Shown: positions 45,194-60,100 of the stretch, one piece after another
Layout: every line of letters starts with the position of its first letter
How positions within the stretch are numbered: the first letter of the stretch is position 1
From: Tieghemostelium lacteum
Taxonomy: Eukaryota; Evosea; Eumycetozoa; Dictyosteliales; Raperosteliaceae
DNA length: 64,000 nucleotides
Reading direction: 5' to 3'
Assembly: GCA_001606155.1 (NCBI GenBank)
Contig: LODT01000031.1
Location: forward strand, 650,266-714,265
Notes under the pieces: model-generated
Told to the model about the DNA's origin: nothing
Seen by the model: the letters and a program-made list of their open reading frames with translations, nothing else
Database searches by the model: none
Position numbers and translations under genes: made by a program

Positions 45194-48100
45194 ATGAAGA
45201 GATCTATTACTAGATTTTTAGTAATATCTCTCTTGATATTTGAAATTTGCCTATGTGTCATTCCGCCATCTACTGGTGATCTTGATTCTACAAATAGTTT
45301 TGTATATTCTGGTGATGGTCAAGTATCATCATTATATATCATTGGTAACTTTGATTTTAATGGTGATGGTAAACAGGTAGGTTATAAGTGATATTATGTG
45401 TAGGAGATGAATATTAACTTTTTTGAAAACTTTAGGATTTCCTAGTGGCAAATAACAATGGATTTTTAGTGTTTTTTGGAAATATTTCTAGATTTTCTAC
45501 ACCAAAATCTGAAATTTTTACAACTATAAATAGAACTTTTGCAAATGGGGTTGATGGATTTTTGATATCACTTAGTGGTAGCTATTATACTCCACTAGCT
45601 GGTGATATTAATGGAGATGGATTGGATGATATTGCTATGCCTTCTACAGGTGGCACAGTATATGTGCTCCTAGGCAGAACAAATGCAATGGATGCAAAAG
45701 TGACAATAGATAAATCCAATGGATTCACAATGGGTAATGAAGAAACCAAGGGACTTGGAAGTTCGATGGTAATTTGTGATATCAATGGTGACGGTGTAAA
45801 GGATTTAGTTATGGGAGGATTACCTGCATCTTCTGTAGGTAATTTTGGGGGTGGACAAACCTATACTTTTGTGACCTATGGTATTAAGAATGGTGAGAAA
45901 TTCCCCATTTCTAGTGATGGTGAGTTTGTAGGATCACCCAAAACTGGAACTATCTTACATGTGTCACCTTCCTATCTCTCATGTGGTGATTTAAATAATG
46001 ATGGTTTTGATGATCTCCTCATTGGATCATCTGGAAGTATTAAAATCATGTTTGGTATGAGTCAAATTAAAAGATTCCATTTACCAAAATTTGACGGTTC
46101 TGATGGATTTATTATTGTAAATTCTAAAACAAGTACCATTAAGGGTTCAGATTTTGGGGATTTCAATGGAGATGGTCTAGTTGATTTAGCAGTTTCAGTT
46201 TCTGGATACAAGTATTTCGCTACTTTTATAGTATATGGAAAGACAACTAAATGGGGTAGTAAATATGATATAGCTAAAGAAAAGTCAACAATCTTCACAA
46301 AGGGACCAAATTCAGATTCAGTATTTTGTCAAGAACTTAGACTAACTGATTTGAATAATGATGGTATTGCAGATTTGCTATGTAACTCATTAGATGAAAA
46401 ATCCATGATAGTTGTGTATGGTTCTACTATGGATTTTCCATATCTCGTAAACCTAGATTCTCAAGAATCACCTTTGAGACACCAGTGTGGTGGGTTCCAA
46501 ATAACAGGTGTAAACTCCAAATTCTTTGATAATACTGATTTCAATAATGATGGTATTCAGGATCTTCTTGTTGGATATGATGATAAGACTATATATGGTA
46601 TATATGGTAATCCATCATTGGTAGATGATAGATTTGTTATTACCCAAAAGTATCTATCATACAACGAATCTGGTGAATATAACTTCTTGTTTAAGAATTT
46701 CAATCCAGTCCCTGTAGGTGAATGTCCAGTTTCTTCTGTGACATTTAAGGTATTGAATCCTGAATCTGGTGATTTCTTGCAATTCCCTCAAACATCTTCA
46801 CTAACAGTCACAAGAAAATCTCATTCTGAAATTAAGGTAAACAATATCAACTTCTCTAAAGATTTTCTACAAATGTTAAATCCAATCTCTTTAACAACAA
46901 AAAGAAAATCATTGATTACCATAACCATTACAGGATCTAATATCAATGAAATGGTTTATATCCAAGGTCCTTCTTCATTCATACAAGCACAATTCCCCTC
47001 ATCCATCAAAACACTGACACAGGTGACAGCCGCAGTTGTTTTTCCAAGACAACCAACCTATTTCATTGACCATTTGAAGAATGAAACTGATTTCAATCTT
47101 AATGTTCAGAACCGTGGTGGTAGGGGATTAATTGGATTCTCATCACCTACATTGAATGCTACAGTTGATAACTGTTATCTTCCAAAATTGAATATGACAA
47201 CTCCAATTATGAACCCTAATTCCAATGCATCCCAAGAATCTTGGGTTACAAGTGTTGGATCATATTCCAACAGATACAACAAGAAATTTGGTAAATATAT
47301 TGAGGTACCCATTGAAAATAATTTCAAAAAATCACTCAATGCTACTCATGGGTCATACTATGTTCTTGAGAATAACACAACTGACGGATTCAACCCAATT
47401 GATAATCAAGGATATGGAAATGAAGGTGAATCACACAACAACAATTGGTGTTTGGTAATGAAACTTTGGTATTGTGCACCAACTATCGGTCAAATGGGAA
47501 TATCATTTAATGGTGCTGCTTATGAATTATCAATTTATATGGATGATGTATTAGTCAGTGATTACATGGGACATCAGTCCAATCCAACTCTATACTCTGA
47601 ATTTGATATCCCCAGAGATGGAAGTGAGCACAGTTTAGATATTTTCATGTGTTACAAAGGTCCAATTGATAAATCAATTGATTCTCGTTTCATTCTTTCT
47701 ATTTATGGTGACTTGGAGAATTGTAACAAAGGAACAGACTCCAAATTAAACAATTGCCCCATAGAAACACCACCATCAACTACCAATCTGACAAAAGGTC
47801 CACCAACTCCTGGTAAAATGTCAGTCAGACAACCAACTTATTTCATTGATCATCAAAAGGATGAAACTGATTTCGGATTGGATATCAGATATAAAACTGA
47901 CTCTTCTATAGGTGGTTTCTCATCACAATTGTTAACAATTGATAATTGTTATCTTCCAACATTGGACTTGCCAACTCCAATCTTGAATCCAACATACCAA
48001 GAAGAAGTTTTGGTTGCTTCAAACACCTCATACCACAATAGATACTATAGATATGCTGGAAAATACCTTGAAATTCCTCTTGAAGACAGATTCTCAAAAC

Positions 48101-51100
48101 AAACTTCATTTGAAGGATTTGAATTTCAAGACGGGTTAAGAACACTTGATGGACAAGGTTATGGAAATGAAGGTGATCAACACAATTACAATTGGTGTTT
48201 GACCATGAGACTTTGGTATTGTTTCCCACCAACTATTTTACCCAATGAATTTTATGGTATTGCAATATTTGGTGAAAAATTTGAAGTTGCAATCTATATT
48301 GATAACCAATTACAAGCTGATATCATGGGTCATCAATCCCAACCATTTGGATTCTACCAAAGATTCAATAACGTCGAAGATATGAATCCACACAAATTAG
48401 ATATTTTCATGTGTAACAAAGGTCAAGTTGACAATACCCATTTCGTAATTGATATTTATGGTGATATGGAGAATTGTAATTATGGAGTTGATAAATCTCT
48501 TGATTGTCAATACCCACCTGGTGAAGATAAAGTTTACAGAAGACAACCAACCTATTTCATTGATCATTTGAAGAATGAAACTGATTTCAATCTTGATTCT
48601 AAATATCGTGGTGGTAATGGATTGAGAGGTTTCACAGCACCTACTTTGGTTGAAGATAATTGTTATCTTCCAAAATTGAACATTTCAACACCTATCATGA
48701 ATCCAAACTCCAATGCATCTCAAGAAACTTGGGTTAAAAACACAGAATCTTATTCCAACAGATACAACAAGAAATTTGGTAAATATATTGAAATTCCACT
48801 TGAAAACAGTTTCAAGAGATATGTTAATGCTACTCATGGTGTATCATTTGTTCTTGAGAATTACACAACTGATGGATTCAATCCAATTGATAATCAAGGA
48901 TATGGAAATGAAGGTGAAACTCACAACAACAATTGGTGTTTGGTAATGAAACTTTGGTATTGTGCACCAAGAATTGGTTTAATGGGAATATCATTTAATG
49001 GTGCTGCATTTGAAACATCAATTTTCATGGATGGTGAATTAATCAGTGATTACATGGCTCACCAAACCAATACACTCCCATTCGTAGATTTTAATTTGAC
49101 CAGAGAATCAAAAGGACACAAATTAGATATTTTCATGTGTTACAAAGGTCCAATTGATAAATCAATTGATCATCGTTTCATTCTTACTATTTTTGGTGAT
49201 TTGGATGGTTGTCAGAACAATTCCGATCAGTCACTATTTAGTTGTACAAGTATAACACCACCATCAACCACTAATCTGACAAAAGGTCCACCAACTCCTG
49301 GTAAAATGTCAGTCAGACAACCAACTTATTTCATTGATCATCAGAAGGATGAAACTGATTTTGGATTGAATATCAACTATAAAAGTACCAACATTATAAG
49401 AGGATTCTCATCACCTTTATTAACAACTGATAATTGTTATCTTCCAACATTGAACATGTCAACTCCAATCTTGAATCCAACATTCCCTCAAGAAGTTTTT
49501 GTTGCTTCAAACACCTCATACCACAATAGATACTATAGATATGCTGGAAAATACATTGAAATTCCTCTTGAAGACAAATTCTCATTATATGGTGATAACG
49601 GATTTGAATATCAAGCCGAATTCAACAGACTTGATGGGCAAGGATATGGAAATGAAGATGATTCACACAATTACAATTGGTGTTTTTCAATGAGACTTTG
49701 GTATTGTTTCCCACCAGTAATAATAGATAATGGATATTATGGTATTGGATTATTTGGTGAATATTTTGAAGTTGCAATTTATATTGATAACCAATTACAT
49801 GCTGATATCATGGGTCATCAAACCAAACTATCTGGATTCTACCAAAACTTCAACATCACCAGAGATTTGAATCCACACAAATTAGATATTTTCATGTGTA
49901 ACAAAGGTCCAGTTGATAATTTCGATTTCTCCATTATTATTTATGGTGATATGGAGAATTGTAATTATGGAGTTGATAAATCTCTTGATTGTCAATACCC
50001 ACCTGGTGATGGTAAAGTTTACAGAAGACAACCAACCTATTTCATTGATCATTTGAAGAATGAAACTGATTTCAATCTTGATTCTAAATATCATGGTGGA
50101 AATGGATTAAGAGGTTTCACAGCACCTACTTTGGTTGAAGATAATTGTTATCTTCCAAAATTGAACATTTCAACACCTATCATGAATCCAAATTCCAATG
50201 CATCTCAAGAAACTTGGATTCAAAACACAGAATCTTATTCCAACAGATACAAGAAATCATTTGGTAAATATATTGAAATTCCACTTGAAAACTACTTCAA
50301 AAGAAATGTTAATGGTTATGGTGTATCATTTGTTCTTGAAAATAACTTACCTGATGGATTCAACCCAATTGATGATAAAGGATATGGAAATGAAGGTGAA
50401 ACTCACAACAACAATTGGTGTTTAGTAATGAAGCTTTGGTATTGTGCACCAAGAATTGGTTTAATGGGAATATCATTTAATGGAGCTGCATTTGAAATAT
50501 CAATTTTCATGGATGGTAATTTAATCAGTGATTACATGGCTCATCAAACCAATCCAACTCTATTCTCTGAATTTGATATACCCAGAGAATCTAAAGGACA
50601 CAAATTAGATATTTTCATGTGTTACAAAGGTCCAATTGATAAATCAATTGATCATCGTTTCATTCTTACTATTTTTGGTGATTTGGATGGTTGTCAGAAC
50701 AATTCCGATCAGTCACTATTTAGTTGTACAAGCATAACACCACCATCAACTACTAATCTGATAAAAGGTCCACCAACTCCTGGTAAAATGTCAGTCAGAC
50801 AACCAACTTATTTCATTGATCATCAAAAGAATGAAACTGATTTCGGATTGAATATCAACTATAAAAGTGATGGTATTATTAGAGGATTCTCATCACCTTT
50901 ATTAACAATTGATAATTGTTATCTTCCAACATTGAATATGTCAACTCCAATATTGAATCCAACATTCTCTCAAGAAGTTTTTGTTGCTTCAAACACTTCA
51001 TACCACAATAGATACTATAGATATGCTGGAAAATACATTGAAATTCCTCTTGAAGACAGATTCTCATTATATGGTGATAACGGATTTGAATATCAAGCCG

Positions 51101-54100
51101 AATTCAACCCACTTGATGGGCAAGGATATGGAAATGAAGATGATTCACACAATTACAATTGGTGTTTTGCAATGAAACTTTGGTATTGTTTCCCACCAGT
51201 ATTAATAGATAATGGATATTATGGTATTGGATTATTTGGTGATAAATTTGAAGTTGCAATCTATATTGATAACCAATTACATGGTGATATCATGGGTCAT
51301 CAAACCAAACTATCTGGATTCTACCAAAACTTCAACATCACCAGAGATTTGAATCCACACAAATTAGATATTTTCATGTGTAACAAAGGTCCAGTTGACA
51401 ATTTCAATTTCACCATTAATATTTATGGTGATATGGAGAATTGTAATTATGGAGTTGATAAATCTCTTGATTGTCAATACCCACCTGGTGATGGTAAAGT
51501 TTACATAAGACAACCAACCTATTTCATTGATCACTTGAAGAATGAAACTGATTTCAATCTTGATTCTAAATATCGTGGTGGTAATGGATTGAGAGGTTTC
51601 ACAGCACCTACTTTGGTTGAAGATAATTGTTATCTTCCAAAATTGAACATTTCAACACCCATCATGAATCCAAACTCCAATGCATCTCGAGAAACTTGGA
51701 TTCAAAACACAGAATCTTATTCCAACAGATACAACAAGAAATTTGGTAAATATATTGAAATACCAATTGAAAACAACTTCAAGAGAAATGTTAATGGTTA
51801 TGGTGTATCATTTGTTCTTGAGGATTACTCAACTGATGGATTCAATCCAATTGATGATCAAGGATATGGAAATGAAGGTGAAACTCACAACAACAATTGG
51901 TGTTTGGTAATGAAACTTTGGTATTGTGCACCAAGAATTGGTTTAATGGGAATATCATTTAATGGAGCTGCATTTGAAACATCAATTTTCATGGATGGTG
52001 AATTAATCAGTGATTACATGGCTCACCAAACCAATCCAACTCTATTCTCTGAATTTGATATCCCTAGAGAATCTAAAGGACACAAATTAGATATTTTCAT
52101 GTGTTACAAAGGTCCAATTGATAAATCAATTGATCATCGTTTCATTCTTACTATTTTTGGTGATTTGGATGGTTGTCAGAACAATTCCGATCAGTTACTA
52201 TTGAATTGTACAAGCATAACACCAGTAACTAATGGATCAGGTACTGATACACTCGTTGCTGGACCAGTTAGTGGATCAGGTACTGCTACAGTCGTTGCTG
52301 GACCAGTTACTAGTGGATCAGGTACTGATACAGTCGTTGCTACACTCAATGCTACTAGTACAGTCGTTGCTGGACCAGTTACTGGTACACTCAATGCTAC
52401 TAGTACAGTCGTTGCTGGACCAGTTACTAGTAGATCAAGTGCTGATACAGTCGTTGCTACACTCAATGCTACTAGTAAATCAAGTGCTGACACACTCGTT
52501 GCTACACCAGTTACTAGTGGATCAGGTACTGATACAGTCGTTGCTACATCAGCTACTAGTACAGTCGTTGCTGGACCAGTTACTAGTGGATCAGGAAATG
52601 ATACAGTCGTTTCTGGACCAGTTACTTCAACTACAACCACCAAATACCCACCTGGTGATGGTAAAGTTTACATAAGACAACCAACCTATTTCATTGATCA
52701 TTTGAAGAATGAAACTGATTTCAATCTTGATTCCAAATATCGTGGTGGTAATGGATTAAGAGGTTTCACAGCATCTACTTTGGTTGAAGACAATTGTTAT
52801 CTTCCAAAATTGAATATGTCAACACCCATCATGAATCCAAACTCCAATGCATCTCAAGAAACTTGGATTCAAAACACAAAGTCTTATTCCAACAGATACA
52901 AGAAATCATTTGGTAAATACATTGAAATTCCTCTTGAAAACAACTTCAAGAGAAATGTTAATGCTACTCATGGTGGGTCATACTATGTTCTTGAAGATTA
53001 CTCAACTGATGGATTCAACCCAATTGATAATCAAGGATATGGAAATGAAGGTGAATCACACAACAACAATTGGTGTTTAGTAATGAAACTTTGGTATTGC
53101 ACCCCAACTATCGGTCAAATGGGAATATCATTTAATGGTGCTGCTTATGAATTATCAATTTATATGGATGATGTATTAATCAGTGATTACATTGGACATC
53201 AGTCCAATCCAACTCTATACTCTGAATTTAATATGACCAGAGATGTAATCGGGCACGGTTTAGATATTTTCATGTGTTACAAAGGTCCAATTGATAAATC
53301 AATTGATTCTCGTTTCATTCTTACTATTTTTGGTGATTTAGAGAATTGTAACAAAGGAACAGACTCCAAATTAAACAATTGCCCCATAGAAACACCACCA
53401 TCAACTACCAATCTGACAAAAGGTCCACCAACTCCTGGTAAAATGTCAGTCAGACAACCAACTTATTTCATTGATCATCAAAAGAATGAAACTGATTTCG
53501 GATTGGATCTCAGATATAAAACTGACAATTTAATAAGAGGATTCTCATCACCTTTATTAACAATTGATAATTGTTATCTTCCAACATTGGACATGTCAAC
53601 TCCAATCTTAAATCCAACATTCCCTCAAGAAGTTTTGGTTGCTTCAAACACCTCATACCACGATAGATACTATAGATATGCTGGAAAATACATTGAAATT
53701 CCTCTTGAAGACAGATTCTCAAAACAAACTTCATTTGAAGGATTTGAATATGGCGCCGAATTCAACCCACTTGATGGACAAGGATATGGAAATGAAGATG
53801 ATCAACACAATTACAATTGGTGTTTTGTAATGAAACTTTGGTATTGTTTCCCACCAATATTAAAAAAAAATGGATTCTATGGTATTGCATTATTTGGTGA
53901 TAAATTTGAAGTTGCAATCTATATTGATAACCAATTACATGGTGATATCATGGGTCATCAAACCAAACTATCTGGATTCTACCAAAACTTCAATAACATC
54001 GAAGATATGAATCCACACAAATTAGATATTTTCATGTGTAACAAAGGTCCAGTTGATGATTTCCATTTCGTAATTGATATTTATGGTGATATGGAGAATT

Positions 54101-57100
54101 GTAATTATGGAGTTGATAAATCTCTTGATTGTCAATATCCACCTGGTGATGGTAAAGTTTACAGAAGACAACCAACCTATTTCATTGATCATTTGAAGAA
54201 TGAAACTGATTTCAATCTTGATTCTAAATATCATGGAGGTAATGGATTGAAAGGTTTCACAGCACCTACTTTGGTTGAAGATAATTGTTATCTTCCAAAA
54301 TTGAACATTTCAACTCCTATCATGAATCCAAACTCCAATGCATCTCAAGAAACTTGGGTTAAAAACACAGAATCTTATTCCAACAGATACAAGAAATCAT
54401 TTGGTAAATATATTGAAATTCCTCTTGAAAACAATTTCAAGAGATATGTTAATGCTACTCATGGTGTATCATTTGTTCTTGAGAATTATACAACTGATGG
54501 ATTCAATCCAATTGATGATAAAGGATATGGAAATGAAGGTGAAACTCACAACAACAATTGGTGTTTAGTAATGAAACTTTGGTATTGTGCACCAAGAATT
54601 GGTTTAATGGGAATATCATTTAATGGAGCTGTATTTGAAACATCAATTTTCATGGATGGTGAATTAATCAGTGATTACATGGCTCACCAAACCAATACAC
54701 TCTCATATGTAGATTTTAATTTGACCAGAGAATCTAAAGGACACAAATTAGATATTTTCATGTGTTACAAAGGTCCAATTGATAAATCAATTGATCATCG
54801 TTTCATTCTTACTATTTTTGGTGATTTGGATGGTTGTCAGAACAATTCTGATCAGTCACTATTGAATTGTACAAGCATAACACCACCATCAACTACCAAT
54901 CTTACAAAAGGTCCACCAACTCCTGGTAAAATGTCAGTCAGACAACCAACTTATTTCATTGATCATCAAAAGAATGAAACTGATTTCGGATTGAATATCA
55001 ACTATAAAAGTGATGGTATTATTAGAGGATTCTCATCACCTTTATTAACAATTGATAATTGTTATCTTCCAACATTGAACATGTCAACTCCAATCTTGAA
55101 TCCAACCTTCTCTCAAGAAGTTTTTGTTGCCTCAAACACATCATACCACAATAGATACTATAGATATGCTGGAAAATACATTGAAATTCCTCTTGAAGAC
55201 AGATTCTCATATTCTACTGATGACGGATTTGAATATCAAGCCGAATTCAACCCACTTGATGGGCAAGGATATGGAAATGAAGATGATTCACACAATTACA
55301 ATTGGTGTTTTGCAATGAAACTTTGGTATTGTTTCCCACCAGTATTAATAGACAATGAATTTTATGGTATTGCATTATTTGGTGATAAATTTGAAGTTGC
55401 AATTTATATTGATAACCAATTACATGCTGATATCATGGGTCATCAAACCAAACTATTTGGATTCTACCAAAACTTCAACATCACCAGAGATTTGAATCCA
55501 CACAAATTAGATATTTTCATGTGTAACAAAGGTCCAGTTGATGATTTCCATTTCGTCATTAATATTTATGGTGATATGGAGAATTGTAATTATGGAGTTG
55601 ACAAATCTCTTGATTGTCAATATCCACCTGGTGATGGTAAAGTTTACAGAAGACAACCAACCTATTTCATTGATCATTTGAAGAATGAAACTGATTTCAA
55701 TCTTGATTCCAAATATCATGGTGGAAATGGATTAAGAGGTTTCACAGCACCTACTTTGGTTGAAGATAATTGTTATCTTCCAAAATTGAACATTTCAACA
55801 CCTATCATGAATCCAAACTCCAATGCATCTCAAGAAACTTGGATTCAAAACACAGAATCTTATTCCAACAGATACAAGAAATCATTTGGTAAATATATTG
55901 AAATTCCACTTGAAAACTACTTCAAAAGAAATGTTAATGGTTATGGTGTATCATTTGTTCTTGAAAATAACTTACCTGATGGATTCAGCCCAGTTGATGG
56001 ATTCAACCCAGTTGATGGATACAACCCAATTGATGATAAAGGATATGGAAATGAAGGTGAAACTCACAACAACAATTGGTGTTTGGTAATGAAGCTTTGG
56101 TATTGTGCACCAAGAATTGGTTTAATGGGAATATCATTTAATGGAGCTGCATTTGAAATATCAATTTTCATGGATGGTAATTTAATCAGTGATTACATGG
56201 CTCATCAAACCAATCCAACTCTATTCTCTGAATTTGATATACCCAGAGAATCAAAAGGACACAAATTAGATATTTTCATGTGTTACAAAGGTCCAATTGA
56301 TAAATCAATTGATCATCGTTTCATTCTTACTATTTTTGGTGATTTGGATGGTTGTCAGAACAATTCTGATCAGTCACTATTGAATTGTACAAGTATAACA
56401 CCACCATCAACCACTAATCTGACAAAAGGTCCACCAACTCCTGGCAAAATGTCAGTCAGACAACCAACTTATTTCATTGATCATCAAAAGAATGAAACTG
56501 ATTTCGGATTGGATATCAGATATAAAAATGACGATATTATTAGAGGATTCTCATCACCTTTATTAACAATTGATAATTGTTATCTTCCAACATTGAATAT
56601 GTCAACTCCAATCTTGAATCCAACCTTCTCTCAAGAAGTTTTTGTTGCTTCAAACACTTCATACCACGATAGATACAGAAGATTGGCTGGAAAATATATT
56701 GAAATTCCTCTTGAAGACAGATTCTCATATTCTGTTGATAACGGATTTGAATATCAAGCCGAATTCAACCCACTTGATGGGCAAGGATATGGAAATGAAG
56801 ATGATCCACACAATTACAATTGGTGTTTTGCAATGAGACTTTGGTATTGTTTCCCACCAATATTAACAGAAAATGGATTCTATGGTATTGCATTATTTGG
56901 TGATAAATTTGAAGTTGCAATCTATATTGACAACAAATTACATGCTGATATCATGGGTCATCAAACCAAACTATTTGGATTCTACCAAAACTTCAACATC
57001 ACCAGAGATTTGAATCCACACAAATTAGATATTTTCATGTGTAACAAAGGTCCAGTTGATGATTTCCATTTCGTCATTAATATTTATGGTGATATGGATA

Positions 57101-60100
57101 ACTGTAATTATGGAAAGGATAAAGATTTAGAGGCTTGTTTACAGCCTTCGACATCACCAGTCACTGCTACTGCTACATCACCAGTCACTGCCACTGCTAC
57201 AACAAGTACTCCGCCAGATACTACACTCAATGCTACTAGTACAGTCGTTGCTGGACCAGTTACTGGTACACTCGTTAATAGACCAGATTCTGATACCCTC
57301 AATGTTACTAGTACAGTCGTTGCTGGACCAGTTACTGGTACACTCAATGCTACTAGTACAGTCGTTGCTGGACCAGTTACTAGTAGATCAAGTGCTGATA
57401 CAGTCGTTGCTACACTCAATGCTACTAGTAAATCAAGTGCTGACACACTCGTTGCTACACTCAATGCTACTAGTACAGTCGTTGCTGGACCAGTTACTGG
57501 TACACTCAATGTTACTAGCACAGTCGTTGCTGGACCAGTTACTAGTAGATCAAGTGCTGATACAGTCGTTGCTACACCAGTTACTGGTACACTAGTTGCT
57601 ACTCCACCAATCACTGCTACTGCCACAAGTTCACCAACGGTCATTGCCACTGATGCTGCTACAACTTCACCAACGGTCGTTGCCACTCATGCTGCTACAA
57701 CTTCACCAACGGTCATTGCAACTGATACTGCTACATCACCAGTCACTGCTACTGCTACATCACCAGTTACTGCTACAAGTTCACCAACGGTCATTGCCAC
57801 TGATGTTGCTACAAGTTCACCAACGGTCATTGCTACTGCCACAAGTACTCCAGTCATTGCTACATCACCAGTCACTGCTACTGCTACATCACCAGTCACT
57901 GCCACTGCTACATCACCAGTTACTGCTACTGCCACAAGTTCACCAACGGTCATTGCCACTGATGCTGCCACAAGTTCACCAGTTACTGCTACTGCCACAA
58001 GTACTCCAGTCACTGCCACTAGTACACCAGTTACAACTAATTATCCACCTGGTGTTAGTAAAGTTTACATAAGACAACCAACCTATTTCATTGATCATTT
58101 GAAGAATGAAACTGATTTCAATCTTGATCCTAAATATCGTGGTGGTAATGGATTGAGAGGTTTCACATCACCTACTTTGGTTGAAGATAATTGTTATCTT
58201 CCAAAATTGAATATTTCAACACCCATCATGAATCCAAACTCCAATGCATCTCAAGAAACTTGGATTCAAAACACAGAATCTTATTCCAACAGATACAACA
58301 AGACATTTGGTAAATATATTGAAATTCCACTTGAAAACAACTTCAAGAGAAATGTTAATGCTACTCATGGGTCATACTATGTTCTTGAAGATTACTCAAC
58401 TGATGGATTCAATCCAATTGATAATCAAGGATATGGAAATGAAGGTGAATCACACAACAACAATTGGTGTTTAGTAATGAAACTTTGGTATTGCACCCCA
58501 ACTATCGGTCAAATGGGAATATCATTTAATGGTGCTGCTTATGAGTTATCAATTTATATGGATGATGTATTAGTCAGTGATTACATTGGACATCAGTCCA
58601 ATCCAACTCTATACTCTGAATTTGATATGACCAGAGATGTAATTGGACACAGTTTAGATATTTTCATGTGTTACAAAGGTCCAATTGATAAATCAATTGA
58701 TTCTCGTTTCATTCTTACTATTTTTGGTGATTTAGAGAATTGTAACAAAGGAACAGACTCCAAATTAAACAATTGCCCCGTAATAACACCAATAACTGCT
58801 AATTCTACATCAATTGTCACTGCCACTGCTATTGATAGTGCAACATCACCAGTCACTGCTACTGCTACATCACCAGTTACTGCTACTGCTACTGATAGTG
58901 CAACATCACCAATCACTGCCACTGCAACAGATAGTGCTACATCACCAGTCACTGCTACTGCTACTGATACTGCTACATCACCAATCACTGCTACTGCAAC
59001 TGATAGTGCTACATCACCAGTTACTGCTACTGCAACAGATATTGCTACATCACCAGTTACTGCTACTGCAACAGATAGTGCAACATCACCAGTCACTGCT
59101 ACAAGTACTCCACCAGTCACTGCTACATCACCAGTTACTGCTACTGCAACAGATAGTGCAACATCACCAGTCACTGCCACTGCTACATCACCAGTCACTG
59201 CTACATCACCAGTTACTGCTACTGCAACAGATAGTGCTACATCACCAGTCACTGCTACATCACCAGTCACTGCTACTGCAACTGATATTGCTACATCACC
59301 AGTTGCTGCTACATCACCAGTCACTGCTACTGCTACTCCACCAGTCACTGCTACTGCAACAGATAGTGCTACATCACCAGTCACTGCTACTGCCACTAGT
59401 ACTCCACCAGTCACTACCACTGCAACTGCCACTGCAACAGATAGTGCTACATCACCAGTTACTGCCACTGCTACTGCTACATCACCAGTCACTGCTACTG
59501 CCACAAGTACTCCACCAGTCACTGCTACTGCTACTGCCACAAGTACTCCACCAGTTACTGCTACTGCTACATCACCAGTCACTGCCACTGCTACTGCCAC
59601 AAGTACTCCACCAGTCACTGCTAATGCTACATCACCAGTCACTGCCACTGCTACTGCCACTAGTACTCCACCAGTCACTGCTACTGCAACAGATAGTGCT
59701 ACATCACCAGTCACTGCAACTGTTACTGCTACTAGTACTCCACCAGTCACTGCTACTGCTACAAGTCCAGTCACTGCTACTGCTACATCACCAGTCACTG
59801 CTACTGCTACTGCTACTAGTACTCCACCAGTCACTGCTACTAGTACTCCACCAGTCACTGCTACTGCTACATCACCAGTCACTGCCACTGCAACAGATAG
59901 TGCTACATCACCAGTCACTGCTACTGCCACAAGTTCTCCATCAATCACTGCAACATCACCAATCACTGCTACTGCCACAAGTACTCCAGTCACTCATAGT
60001 GCTACATCACCAATTACTGCCACCGCAACAGATAGTGCTACATCACCAGTCACTGCCACTAGTACTCCACCAGTCACTGCCACAAGTACTCCAGTCACTG

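Noticed and set aside
52191-52643. Minus-strand VVVEVTGPETTVS frame over linker 1
   Set aside because: A shadow of the repeat; no independent start context or homology.
58671-59993. Long minus-strand open frame rich in VAVTGDV repeats
   Set aside because: It is the complement of the linker minisatellite in the giant gene and has only linker repeats plus antisense module sequence. The plus frame is the one continuous with conserved modules.
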